From: Trueperella bonasi
GTDB lineage: Bacteria; Actinomycetota; Actinomycetes; Actinomycetales; Actinomycetaceae
Reading direction: 5' to 3'
Length of the DNA: 64,000 nucleotides
Assembly: GCF_030811535.1 (NCBI RefSeq)
Contig: NZ_JAUSQX010000001.1
Coordinates: 1,550,001-1,614,000 of the forward strand
Shown here: positions 51,851 to 60,453 of the stretch, one piece after another
Layout: every line of letters begins with the position of its first letter
Numbering within the stretch: the stretch's first letter is position 1
Notes under the pieces: model-generated
Seen by the model: the letters and a program-made list of their open reading frames with translations, nothing else
Databases searched by the model: none
What the model was told of the DNA's origin: nothing
Translations under genes and position numbers: made by a program

Positions 51851-54062
51851 ACGATCGGCATCCGGTTCCCCGCGGAGCATACCGCTTTCGCACAGCGGGA
51901 TTTTCGATCATGACCTGGCCCAGCAATACGCTAAATTCGTAGCCGCCGAACCATTGACTCACCTGCCACCGATGGCCTTTCACAATCTGTGCTTCCCAAG
52001 CACGGCGCGTGTGCTTGGCGAGCCTGCGGTTCCAGCCCGGCTGCCGGGGCTCGTGCATGAAAGTCTCACGTGGGAAATCCTTGAACCGTTACCGGTAGGA
52101 GTGCCCGCTACAGCGAGTTCACTCATCACCAGGACCAAGCGCAGGCGCGGCGTGGCAATCGAAGTAACATCGGTTGTGCACGCGGGGGATGTGCGGCACT
52201 ACGTCGAACGCGCGGTGTATTTTGCGCGCAGACCTCTACGCGGCAAAGACTACGACTTCGTGCACCCCGATGCGGCTCTCTGGGAGGGCCCAGCTATTCC
52301 CGATTTGCGTACCCAGTTTGGGCTCAACGACGTCGGCGCGCTCGATATCGGGCAGCGCGCGGCGATCGCACTGCGCAAGTTTGAAGCTCATGCCGGGCGC
52401 CGGTGGGCGAAAATCTCCGGGGACGTCAACCCGATTCACATGTCAGCTTTAGCAGCGCGGCCATTCGGATTCAAAACCGCGATCGCCCACGGTGCGGCTA
52501 TCGATGCCTGGGTGCATGCGTGTCTTGGCGTGGACGGCTCGGAACCTGCTTCGGGTGCCACAAAATTCCGAGCACCAACGCGCATCCCTAATGAGATCGA
52601 ACTCGTTCCCTTCGGCGAGGGGCTGTATGGCGTGATTGAACGTCGATCGGGCCGGGATCTCGTACACGTGTGGCTCGAAGGTGAAACGCAAAAGGAAAGA
52701 GCTCAGTCGAACCCGAATCGCATCGTTATTCCGCGGGTTAACGGGCGGGCGAGTTCGACGGCGCTTGGGCGCTCAGCGTTCGCGGCTGCGGCTGGCACTG
52801 ACGGGCAGATCCGCGAGTTGGTGGAAACTACGCGCAATTGGCGGAAGAGCTATCGGGAACCCGTGCGCGAGGTCAGCGTGATCGACGATCCGATGCGAGG
52901 AGGGGAAGCTGCAAGGCGCGGGCTCGACTATCTCGAAAGTCAGGTTACGACGGCAGGGGGCTTACCGATTGGCCAGATTGTAGCGGCCACCGATGCTCCC
53001 GACGGGGAGCGGATCACCGGTTCCGGTAAACGCCGGGAAAGCCTATCCATTCCATACCGGGGCCGACAGCTCGAAGGTGACGCCCTACGGAATCAGATCC
53101 AAGAGTGGGCAGCAAACGGCACTATGACGGCGATTGCGGCGCAACGCTTGCATAAGGTGGCTGACACCCCACAGTGGCTCGATCTTACTGACACCACGAT
53201 CGGCGTCTTGGGCGCCGGTGCCGAACTGGCCCCAACGCGCTTTTTGCTCGAATACGGCGCAACAGTCGCCGCCGTGATCCGCCCGCAGTCCGCGCGTTAC
53301 GCAGCGCTAGTTTCCGACGCCGAAAATCTTGCGGGCACACTTGAGCTCTCACCCGAGCTCGCGTCGGATATCGTGAGCGAAACCGGGGCAGTGGCGGGCT
53401 GGATGATCGATCGAAAGCCGCACGCCGTCGTCGAAACTTTGTATTCACCCGGAGTGGATTTCGTGCTCCTTGAGCTTGGCGCCGACGCCATTATGCGAAA
53501 CGTAGCTGAAACTACGAACGCCATGCTCGCCTGGTACGGCACCCCAACCGACGCATACCCAATTGGAGCCAACCGCGAACGCGCCGGTGGAGTTGCGCAA
53601 GGTGAAAGGCAGAGAAAACCGCTTGCCGCTATGCGGGGCACGCCAGCGATTCGCGATGGGATCTACAATGGGATCGTCGACTATCAGGGGCCAAACTATA
53701 TCCTTGCGAAACGGATCGGGCGCTGGCGGGCATCGGCGCTCGCGGCTGCTGGAAAGAAGGTTTCCTACAATGTGGCGCCCATGGCTGCCACCGAATCGGT
53801 ATTCATTTCAAAGACCCTCAAAGCGGCCTATCGTGGCATGGAAAAACTGGGTATCGAAAGCTTCGAGGCCGATACCGCCGCTGCGATCATGGCAACCCTC
53901 CTCGTGTGGGACCTGCGTAACCCGCACACGGCAAACGCCGATTTCCTCACCGAAGCGGGAGTACCCAGCGGGCTGTGGAGCCAAAACTTCGAAGCTCAAG
54001 ATATCCTTAAACGCGCCGTGCTCCTTGGGAGCGGGGCATACCTGCGGATGTACGATAAATAA
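51825..54062 (+). CDS. MaoC-like hot-dog hydratase fused to a Rossmann-like C-terminal domain
   Basis: 745 residues. Residues 1-290 are a double hot-dog unit: an N-terminal non-catalytic half, then WAKISGDVNPIHMSALAARP followed by FGFKTAIAHGAAI, the R-specific enoyl-hydratase motif with Asp200 and His205. After a linker, residues 330-745 contain IGVLGAGAELAPTRFLLEYG, a Gly-rich nucleotide-binding loop near residue 462, and a long tail with ATESVFISKTLKAAYRGMEK. I do not recognise the C-terminal family. An acyl-CoA or acyl-ACP hydratase/oxidoreductase acting on lipids is a guess. It follows the metB relic and is probably co-transcribed with the lipoprotein gene two bases downstream. Confidence 0.7.
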   Translation: MSLITGVVKRSASGSPRSIPLSHSGIFDHDLAQQYAKFVAAEPLTHLPPMAFHNLCFPSTARVLGEPAVPARLPGLVHESLTWEILEPLPVGVPATASSLITRTKRRRGVAIEVTSVVHAGDVRHYVERAVYFARRPLRGKDYDFVHPDAALWEGPAIPDLRTQFGLNDVGALDIGQRAAIALRKFEAHAGRRWAKISGDVNPIHMSALAARPFGFKTAIAHGAAIDAWVHACLGVDGSEPASGATKFRAPTRIPNEIELVPFGEGLYGVIERRSGRDLVHVWLEGETQKERAQSNPNRIVIPRVNGRASSTALGRSAFAAAAGTDGQIRELVETTRNWRKSYREPVREVSVIDDPMRGGEAARRGLDYLESQVTTAGGLPIGQIVAATDAPDGERITGSGKRRESLSIPYRGRQLEGDALRNQIQEWAANGTMTAIAAQRLHKVADTPQWLDLTDTTIGVLGAGAELAPTRFLLEYGATVAAVIRPQSARYAALVSDAENLAGTLELSPELASDIVSETGAVAGWMIDRKPHAVVETLYSPGVDFVLLELGADAIMRNVAETTNAMLAWYGTPTDAYPIGANRERAGGVAQGERQRKPLAAMRGTPAIRDGIYNGIVDYQGPNYILAKRIGRWRASALAAAGKKVSYNVAPMAATESVFISKTLKAAYRGMEKLGIESFEADTAAAIMATLLVWDLRNPHTANADFLTEAGVPSGLWSQNFEAQDILKRAVLLGSGAYLRMYDK

Positions 54063-54064
54063 TC

Positions 54065-54676
54065 ATGCGAAAATCAATAGCTTTGCTCCTAGCTCTCGCG
54101 GTTCTTGGTGGATGTAGCTCCTCGGGTGAGGACGCCGAGATCCCCACACCAACCGCTGAAGTAACCAGCGAATCGCCTTCGCCAACGCCGGAACCGACGC
54201 CGGAGCCCACACCTGCCGCCACCGATCAGCCAAGCGATGTGAAAACGAGCAGAGACGGCGAAAGTATCGTCTACACCTTGGCGGGCGATGAGCTTTCGCT
54301 GGTGTTGCCAAGGCAATGGTCGAATATCGTCGATACCTCGAAAGCCTTCCCGGTCGCCGTGCAGAACCCGGAAAACACGCAGCGGATCGTCATCGGCGAA
54401 ATTGGGCCTGCTCGATTGACGCTGGAACCCGAGCCCTACCGAGAGCTCCTCGTTGAACAGCTTGATGTGGACGACACCGAGGTTGCCTATATCGGCACTC
54501 GGTACGCGGGCGATCAGACTTATCCAACATTCTTTGTGAACACCTACGACTATGCGGCCTGGATTTTCTTGGTCGAAGCTGACGATCGGTTATTCGAGCT
54601 CACCGTCAAAGGGGATACCTACGCCGAAGGCGCCGCAGCGTTGGACCTTCTTGAAACTTTGCAGAACTTTTCCTAG
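54065..54676 (+). CDS. Predicted lipoprotein of unknown function
   Basis: 203 residues. A type II signal peptide MRKSIALLLALAVLGGC places the lipidated cysteine at 17. A Pro/Thr/Glu spacer with PTPEP repeats (28-55) suits a wall-crossing stalk. The folded part (60-203) has LSLVLPRQWSNIVDTSKAFP and a FFVNTYDYAAWIFLVEADDR block; no family is recognised. It starts two bases after the MaoC-fusion stop and overlaps the convergent ArsA-like gene by four bases. Confidence 0.75.
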   Translation: MRKSIALLLALAVLGGCSSSGEDAEIPTPTAEVTSESPSPTPEPTPEPTPAATDQPSDVKTSRDGESIVYTLAGDELSLVLPRQWSNIVDTSKAFPVAVQNPENTQRIVIGEIGPARLTLEPEPYRELLVEQLDVDDTEVAYIGTRYAGDQTYPTFFVNTYDYAAWIFLVEADDRLFELTVKGDTYAEGAAALDLLETLQNFS

Positions 54677-55692
54677 AGCCTCGCCGTCACGAGCGCTATG
54701 CCGCGTGCTCCTTCCGGCGGTTCTGGCAAAAGAGGTACTTGCCTGACGTGAAGTGGCCCCGTGTGCTTTTCTAGTTTCGCGATCTGTTCAGATTCCAACT
54801 CGTGACGGCGCCGTAAAAATTCTCCCGCGTCGGTGGGAGATCTACGATTGACGATCACAGAGCACAGGGTGACATCCATCGATCGCAGTTCCTTCACGGT
54901 TTCGATCGCCTCAAGCACCGGCATAGGTTCAGCCAAAGTTACGACGACGAAACCCGCGTCGCCGGTTCTTAAGCCATCCCGCAAAGCGGCGAGCCGCTTT
55001 TGCCGCGCTATGAGAGTGCGGCGCAGGTGGGTATCGCGATCAGTTTCCCGCTCGGCATTTTCGGCTCTCTTGCCAACAATTGAGCCAAGCACAGCCGAAT
55101 GGTGATCGGCACGTGAGCGAGACTTTAACAGCTCTTCAGTCCATGTAGACAGTTGCTCTGGAAGGGTGAGCAAATGAAGGGTGTGCCCGGTCGGGGCGGT
55201 ATCGAAAATGACGAGGTCGTATTCGGTGCCTGCGAGCTGAACATTTTCCGCCACTCTCTCGAGCATCGCAGCTTCGTGAGATCCTGGCGCATTGCGTGCC
55301 GATTCTAGGTGGCGCTTGGCTGGGCCATGCATGTTTTCAGGGAGCATGCGAAGCATCTGGCGATAAACGGCGTCGAAATGTTTTTTAACCAGAGTTTTGG
55401 GATCTATTTCGACGGCGTCAATCAGACCCGGTTGGTGGTCACCCAACGATTGCCGAACTATATCAATCTCCCCGGTCACATCCTCGGGGCGGAGAAGAGG
55501 AGTAATGCGGTCAGAAAGACCGGTTTGCCACAGGTGGCCAAGATTGTGTGCCGGGTCGGTGGAAACGAGGAGTACGCGCGCCCCTTGTAGCATGCGGCCA
55601 AGTGCGATGGCTGAGCTGATCGACGTCTTGCCGACGCCGCCCTTGCCACCAACAAAAAGGATCCGGCGCTCGCCAATATCTGTTAACAACAT
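54673..55692 (-). CDS. ArsA/Get3-family ATPase
   Basis: 339-residue single-copy ArsA-type ATPase. The deviant Walker A is FVGGKGGVGKTSISSAIAL, followed by LLVSTDPAHNLGHLWQ (switch I region) and the family mark IFDTAPTGHTLHLLTLPEQL (switch II). Homologues drive arsenite export or tail-anchored membrane protein targeting; with no arsenic genes nearby, a chaperone-like role is more likely. The start at 55692 (MLLTDIGERRILFVGG) overlaps the end of the CC-star gene by 10 bases, so translation is coupled; the longer frame to 55740 lies within that gene. Confidence 0.85.
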   Translation of the reverse strand: MLLTDIGERRILFVGGKGGVGKTSISSAIALGRMLQGARVLLVSTDPAHNLGHLWQTGLSDRITPLLRPEDVTGEIDIVRQSLGDHQPGLIDAVEIDPKTLVKKHFDAVYRQMLRMLPENMHGPAKRHLESARNAPGSHEAAMLERVAENVQLAGTEYDLVIFDTAPTGHTLHLLTLPEQLSTWTEELLKSRSRADHHSAVLGSIVGKRAENAERETDRDTHLRRTLIARQKRLAALRDGLRTGDAGFVVVTLAEPMPVLEAIETVKELRSMDVTLCSVIVNRRSPTDAGEFLRRRHELESEQIAKLEKHTGPLHVRQVPLLPEPPEGARGIALVTARL

Positions 55693-55973
55693 GAGATGTG
55701 GTCCAAAGGTGTGCGTGGCATCCCCATCCTGCGGTGCCACGCGTGGAAATCTTCGAAAACATAAGGGAGAAGTTCAGCGTTGTAGAACGCTGCAGGATCT
55801 GGAACACCGAGAGCCTCGCCGAGTACCACGAGGGTGAAAAAATCATCTTCGTCCCGTTTTTCCCGCGCAATGGCCTGCGAGAAGCCTCGTGCGTAATATT
55901 CTTCAAATGCGCGATTAGCCGCGACGAGGCGCGCCCAAACACGTTGGGCGCGCCCCTTTCGTTGGTCACTCAT
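55683..55973 (-). CDS. Small CC-star-type protein ending in Cys-Cys
   Basis: 96 residues, helical, ending HISCC-stop. This matches small actinobacterial proteins annotated as cory-CC-star, which end in two cysteines. It carries WARLVAANRAFEEYYARGFS, then EDDFFTLVVLGEALGVPDP and a conserved ELLPYVFEDFHAWHRRMGM. The ATG follows the cstA stop with no gap, and the 3' end overlaps the ArsA-like gene. The C-terminal thiols could bind metal or be modified. In other bacteria a different small protein (YbdD/YjiX) occupies the place behind cstA. Confidence 0.75.
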   Translation of the reverse strand: MSDQRKGRAQRVWARLVAANRAFEEYYARGFSQAIAREKRDEDDFFTLVVLGEALGVPDPAAFYNAELLPYVFEDFHAWHRRMGMPRTPLDHISCC

Positions 55974-57707
55974 TTAGCTATCGGATTCGGCACGAGCCCA
56001 TTCGTATGTGACATCGGCGTCCGGTTCCTCGGGAGGTTCGTTCTTCGCGCGGCGCATGGCGAGCACCGCCTCAACTGCCACCCACACGGAGCTGAGAATA
56101 ATGATCGCATCGATAGCGAGCAGCAGGTAATCCGGGTTGTCCGGATTCATGAAGCTCATCGCCTGGTCGATCGCCGCCCAGAACGCCATGACGAACACGA
56201 GCGTCAACGGAATGAGCGCAGGAAGAGGATTGCGGCGCTTGCGCAGCAGCATCACTGTGATCAGTGACAGGGTCAGCGATGCGAGCAACTGATTCGACGT
56301 GCCAAAGAGCGGCCAGATTCGCAGACCGCCTCCACCGTCAAGGCCTTGCGAGAAGGTCATACCAATGCCGAGTGCGACGACGATTATAGTCGCCACATAC
56401 TTGCCGACCCGGATGTTGACGGTAGATGCCGCCTCCTGGACCACGAAACGCATGAGACGCATGCCGGTGTCCATCGTCGTCGCCGCAAAAAGCACTGCCA
56501 TAGTTGCGAGCACGGTACCCGAAAGCGAGGCCGGTAAACCGATACCCTGCTCCATCAGGTTACCGCCACCCTCGACGAAAGCGGCAACACCGCCGTTGCC
56601 GTACGCGGAATAAATTTCTTCCCACCTGGCAACCGTGCCAAAGCCACCCGCGACGGCGAGGATCGTACCGAGCGAGAGCAAACCTTCGCCAACAGCACCG
56701 AAGTAACCAACAAAACGTGCATCCGTCTCCTTATCGAGCTGCTTGGACGACGTACCCGAGGAGACGATTCCGTGGAAGCCAGAAATAGCGCCACAGGCAA
56801 TCGTCACGAACAGTAGAGGTACGATCGACGGCGTTCCCTCTGGCGTGTTCGAATTCCAGAATGGAGCGACGACGGTGGTAGCGTCTGTTCCAATGATCGT
56901 ACCGATCAGAACCGAGGTGTAAAGCAGGGCCAAGCCAACGAAGAGCTGGACGCCATTGATGTAATCGCGCGGCTGAAGAAGCAGCCACACTGGCAGTGTG
57001 GAAGCGATCGCACCGTAGACGAACAGGGCGATAATCCAGAACGCATTCGGGCCAATGCCAAGAAAGTCATCCGGAAGAACCACGGGCACCTTGTCGCCAA
57101 TAAAGATCAGCGTGTAAAGAATGACGACGCCGAGCACAGTCACTGGCAACAGGGGCAGTTTAAGGCGGTAAATCGCAAATCCGACAAACAGCGCCACGAC
57201 GATCGCACCCCAGGCAGGAATCACCGACGACGGGGTCGAAATGAATAGACCGGTAATAACGACGGCGAATGCCGTGACAACCATCAGGAGAACTAGGAAG
57301 ATCACCACGAGGAATAGGTATGATCCGCGCTGACCGATGTAGCGCGAAGCGATCGAGCCGATGGAGCGGCCCTTGTTACGCTGCGAGGCCCACAGAGCGC
57401 CGAAATCGTGCATGCCCGCGAAGAACACGGTTCCGAGCGTGACCCACAAGAATGCGGGCCCCCAACCCCAGATAATTGCGACCGCCGGGCCAACAATGGG
57501 CGCGGCTCCTGCCACGGAAGTAAAGTGGTGCCCCCACAAAATGTATTTGTTTGTGGGAACGTGATCCACGCCGTCGTCAAACTCGTGTGCGGGCGTGACG
57601 AAATTGTCATCCAGCTGATAAACCTTGCTGGCAAGGTACTTGGAATAGACAAGATAACCGAAGGCAAAAATCGCCAAACCGATTAGCATGATCCATAAAG
57701 AGCTCAT
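55974..57707 (-). CDS. cstA: CstA-family carbon starvation protein (peptide/pyruvate transporter)
   Basis: 577-residue polytopic membrane protein with about 16 hydrophobic segments. Conserved: TNKYILWGHHFTSVAGAAPI, then VGPAVAIIWGWGPAFLWV, FFAGMHDFGALWASQRNKG, VLILPRDY-like LLLQPRDYINGVQLF and CGAISGFHGIVSSGTSSKQL. CstA members import pyruvate or peptides when carbon is scarce. AAAGGGG precedes the ATG. First gene of a three-gene operon with the CC-star and ArsA-like genes. Pyruvate uptake would fit the PFL genes elsewhere in the window. Confidence 0.93.
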   Translation of the reverse strand: MSSLWIMLIGLAIFAFGYLVYSKYLASKVYQLDDNFVTPAHEFDDGVDHVPTNKYILWGHHFTSVAGAAPIVGPAVAIIWGWGPAFLWVTLGTVFFAGMHDFGALWASQRNKGRSIGSIASRYIGQRGSYLFLVVIFLVLLMVVTAFAVVITGLFISTPSSVIPAWGAIVVALFVGFAIYRLKLPLLPVTVLGVVILYTLIFIGDKVPVVLPDDFLGIGPNAFWIIALFVYGAIASTLPVWLLLQPRDYINGVQLFVGLALLYTSVLIGTIIGTDATTVVAPFWNSNTPEGTPSIVPLLFVTIACGAISGFHGIVSSGTSSKQLDKETDARFVGYFGAVGEGLLSLGTILAVAGGFGTVARWEEIYSAYGNGGVAAFVEGGGNLMEQGIGLPASLSGTVLATMAVLFAATTMDTGMRLMRFVVQEAASTVNIRVGKYVATIIVVALGIGMTFSQGLDGGGGLRIWPLFGTSNQLLASLTLSLITVMLLRKRRNPLPALIPLTLVFVMAFWAAIDQAMSFMNPDNPDYLLLAIDAIIILSSVWVAVEAVLAMRRAKNEPPEEPDADVTYEWARAESDS

Positions 57708-57842
57708 CTTTGTGCCCCTTTGTGATTCAAGTAGCCAAAGCTACAACTGTGCATTGTTTTTAGATCGCTTCGTCTGCGTGTTTGACGGTGCTCGGCGATC
57801 CTGAGCCGATTGTGGCAGATTTTTTCACAAAATGCCACTGTT

Positions 57843-58286
57843 TTAAACCGTGCGTTCCCAGGATTCGACATCCCCTTCGACCGTGGTAAATAGTGGATGA
57901 GGAACGATCCGTGTGCTGGCTTTCCATTGGGGAGCAGTGAGAGTGCCCGGGGAACGTTTTTCGAGCTTCGAGCACAGCCATTCAAGCTCGTAGGCGAGTT
58001 GGCCGGTTGTCACGGGGATTAGTGGCGAATAGTTAGTAGTCGGGTGCGTGATTTTTGTGCGATCGAAGTTATAGCCACGTGAATCGGCTTCCTCAAGCAC
58101 ACCGGAAAGATAGGCGCCGACGGCGTGCACTGGCTCAGCCTGCTCCCTGAATCGGATGAGCTGCGGGTGCTTGGTGTAGCCGCGGGTGAGACCTTGAAGG
58201 ACCTTCTGCGCCAATAGCGTTTCTCGCCACAGAGCGACCAGCCCCGCGGCGTCGAGGTAGTTGGGGTGAAGGCTCCAAAGTCGCAT
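57843..58286 (-). CDS. Pyrimidine-dimer DNA glycosylase (DenV/endonuclease V family)
   Basis: 147 residues. The N-terminal MRLWSLHPNYLDAAGLVALW followed by RETLLAQKVLQGLTRGYTKHPQL matches the pyrimidine-dimer glycosylase family, with the conserved RLWSLHP and glutamate of the WRE segment. The C-terminal half (LIPVTTGQLAYELEWLC) is the extension common in bacterial members. It should nick UV-damaged DNA. GCGGAG precedes the ATG; the gene stands alone. Confidence 0.85.
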   Translation of the reverse strand: MRLWSLHPNYLDAAGLVALWRETLLAQKVLQGLTRGYTKHPQLIRFREQAEPVHAVGAYLSGVLEEADSRGYNFDRTKITHPTTNYSPLIPVTTGQLAYELEWLCSKLEKRSPGTLTAPQWKASTRIVPHPLFTTVEGDVESWERTV

Positions 58287-58527
58287 GTTTCTCCGCTCGG
58301 ATTAAAACTCTTTTCATCATAGTGGGTCTCTCTGAAAATCCTGTGCATGGCAATGCCCCGCCGTGCGCGTGCTAGACCTCCATGTTGGCCTATGGCCGGA
58401 GCACATTGAACTGCGCAGGTGGCTCTGGGGAGTTGGGGCCAAAGCCCGAAAGGTTTATTAAGGCGCTGAACCGGCGCCTCTGGAACTTTCGGGCGGGCTT
58501 TTTGCTGGAGCCGTTGAGCGCTTCGGG
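58287..58527. other. Intergenic region with a nested hairpin
   Basis: An outer stem GCCCGAAAG (58444-58452) with CTTTCGGGC (58486-58494) encloses an inner stem AGGCGC/GCGCCT (58461-58466 and 58474-58479), and GGGCTTTTT follows. It looks like a plus-strand terminator or structured RNA, but no plus-strand gene is seen before it. Confidence 0.45.
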
Positions 58528-58546
58528 AGAGGGCGACCGCGAGCCG
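58528..58546. repeat. 19-bp direct repeat, left copy
   Basis: AGAGGGCGACCGCGAGCCG, identical to 59215-59233. The two copies bracket the toxin-antitoxin pair; the right copy is the 3' end of the HTH-membrane gene. Confidence 0.8.
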
Positions 58547-58559
58547 CTGAAGTTTGCTT

Positions 58560-58817
58560 TTACCCTAAGAGTCGAATGTATTGTGGTCTTGCTTTCATCG
58601 CGTGGATGATTAGTTCGTTACCGCTATCAAAAAGCAAGACGACAGTCTCTAGAAGGCGTCCCGAATTGTCGAATCCTAGTCTCAATTCTCGTTGTGGGTT
58701 CTCGTCGTCTAGTGGCTCTATCCAGAGCGCCCAGATAGCGGCATGAAGAATATCAGCGTCCGACAGCGAGTGTTGTGAAGCATGCTTTCTAGCCGAAGCA
58801 TGGATGGAAATCGTCAT
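58560..58817 (-). CDS. Probable type II toxin (BrnT-like)
   Basis: 85 residues. The pattern HASQHSLSDADILHAAIWAL, RELRLGFDNSGRLLETVVLL and ELIIHAMKARPQYIRLL resembles actinobacterial toxins of the BrnT type (RelE-like ribonuclease fold), including the terminal HAMKARPxY. The ATG overlaps the stop of the upstream RHH antitoxin by four bases, typical of a toxin-antitoxin operon. Activity is inferred. Confidence 0.72.
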   Translation of the reverse strand: MTISIHASARKHASQHSLSDADILHAAIWALWIEPLDDENPQRELRLGFDNSGRLLETVVLLFDSGNELIIHAMKARPQYIRLLG

Positions 58818-59062
58818 GCCAGTGCAGCATTACGGATCAGTTCGGAGCGAGTGATGTTCAGTTTCTTAGCTCGTGCATCGATAGTTTCTATCTCCTCCGA
58901 AGTGAAACGTACGGCGACAACTTGGCTGGGTGTAGCACCTCGACCGGGTCGTCCTCGCCCTCGTTTAAGTAGCGCATCAACATCGTAACCGGCCTCAGCT
59001 TCTTCCGCCCACTGGAGAATCTGTTGTTCGGTTACGGCGGCACCTTTAATCGTTTCTGACAT
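58814..59062 (-). CDS. Ribbon-helix-helix antitoxin
   Basis: 82 residues. The C-terminal part VVAVRFTSEEIETIDARAKK followed by LNITRSELIRNAALA is a standard ribbon-helix-helix DNA-binding domain; the N-terminal half should bind the toxin. TACGAT ends exactly six bases before the ATG and no ribosome-binding site is present. First gene of the pair. Confidence 0.8.
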   Translation of the reverse strand: MSETIKGAAVTEQQILQWAEEAEAGYDVDALLKRGRGRPGRGATPSQVVAVRFTSEEIETIDARAKKLNITRSELIRNAALA

Positions 59063-59196
59063 GCAAATATCGTATTACGAAAAAGTGCGCCAGGAAAGGG
59101 TGGGCTTTAGATTTAAAGGTTTGTTGACAGGGCATGGGGGATCCCTAACTGACCGCACAAATGGTTGCGCACTAGGTCATCCCAAAAGCGTGTCTA

Positions 59197-59866
59197 TTAC
59201 CGCTCTGTGTCTAAAGAGGGCGACCGCGAGCCGAGCTTACGAATCCCTGCGCCAATACCGGCACCTAGAGCGGAGATCAGCATTCCGCCAAGTAACAGTT
59301 CAAAAGCAGGTCTGCCCAAATTGTTGAATGTGATCATGTTACCCGCATTGAAAGTTGCGTATTTGGCGAGCATCGCTAGGAAACCGAACACAGGCGCGGC
59401 GGCCCATTTCCACTTTCCCCAGTAATCGTTCTTCCCGATAATGATTGAAAGTATGAGGGTCGTGACGGGCAGCATGATCCAGAAATACCACAGAGAAAAG
59501 CCGATCCCTTGTGTGTTGTCGATAAAGAACCAGAACGCAATGATTCCTGAAGACCACATGGCGAGATAGGACAGGATTAAAAGGAGCATAGCCTGGCGGT
59601 TCTTGCGTTTGACTGCGTTGGTACTCTCGTCCAGAAACTGAAGATAGTTAGACATATTCCCCTCCGTTGTTTTTTCTTTTAGAAGCTCATCGAGGCTGAT
59701 CTGGTCAATGTCGCTCATTTTGACCACGCTTACGATGTCGGGGCAAGGTCTTCCCGGTTTCTCAGTTCGAGATCGTTTGCCTGCTAACTCCGAGGCTGTC
59801 GGCAACTGTCTCCTGAGTGATGCCTCGAGCTTTGCGACCTTCTTGTAGCCTTTTTCCGATGTTCAT
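59197..59866 (-). pseudogene. HTH-membrane protein gene with nonsense mutation and frameshift
   Basis: From ATG 59866 the frame encodes an XRE-type HTH, MNIGKRLQEGRKARGITQET then VADSLGVSRQTISN, and hits TGA (59762-59764) where the family has Trp. Reading on gives ETGKTLP; an extra C in the run at 59740-59743 then shifts the frame, after which DIVSVVKMSDIDQISLDELL and four membrane segments follow to the end. Two lesions 20 bases apart inactivate one gene of about 220 codons. The membrane half might still be made from ATG 59718. The 3' end carries the right copy of the 19-bp repeat. Confidence 0.82.
59215..59233. repeat. 19-bp direct repeat, right copy
   Basis: Identical to 58528-58546. Here it encodes the residues GSRSPS near the C-terminus of the broken HTH-membrane gene. 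Confidence 0.8.
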
Positions 59867-60036
59867 CTGCCACCACCTTTCAGTGTGGTTCTCATCGTAA
59901 AAGTTCCGTTCTGCGTGGTCTATCAAAAAGCTTTATAAACCGGGCTTTTGGATGGAAAAAAGCTTTGACAAAGGCAGGATCATCCATTTGCGCCGGACCG
60001 AGCGATCATGTGCGATTCGATCAGTGACGGCTCGGT

Positions 60037-60390
60037 TTACGACTTGTGCCGAGTCTTAGTTTTGCGAGGTGGCCGAGGAAAAGCGCGATTCACGTGGGTG
60101 GCATAGCGGGTGTATTCGGCGCCGAACTTGTTCTCTAGCCAGCGTTCTTCGGTGTGTTTCATCAAGACGCTCAGTGCTATCCAATAAACGAACGGTAAAG
60201 CTAGCAACCACCAGTTCGCTTGCACGAGTAGTAGACCAGAGTTCGTGATGTCGCCGCCTGACGCAAAGCCTAAATAGTTCAGAATGCTGGCTATGGCCGC
60301 CAAGGTGAAGATTCCAGCAATATAAATTGGCCCCACGCCGAAAACGGCAAGGTGCAAATAAGCCTCCTTGCTCATGGGGGTATATTTCAT
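60037..60390 (-). CDS. Isoprenylcysteine methyltransferase-like membrane protein, internally deleted
   Basis: About 117 residues. The N-terminus SKEAYLHLAVFGVGPIYIAG and the C-terminus LMKHTEERWLENKFGAEYTR followed by YATHVNRAFP match bacterial membrane methyltransferases of the ICMT/PEMT type, which have about 190 residues. The middle, including the NPIYS-type SAM-binding segment, is missing between GGDIT and NSGLLLVQANWW, so the protein is probably inactive. The start could be ATG 60390 or 60378; the longer frame to 60453 is not supported. Confidence 0.55.
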   Translation of the reverse strand: MKYTPMSKEAYLHLAVFGVGPIYIAGIFTLAAIASILNYLGFASGGDITNSGLLLVQANWWLLALPFVYWIALSVLMKHTEERWLENKFGAEYTRYATHVNRAFPRPPRKTKTRHKS

Positions 60391-60453
60391 ATGTCGAAAA
60401 TCGGATGTGACGCTTAGCGGCAACGAGCTAGTCGACGTAGCATGAGCATGCAC

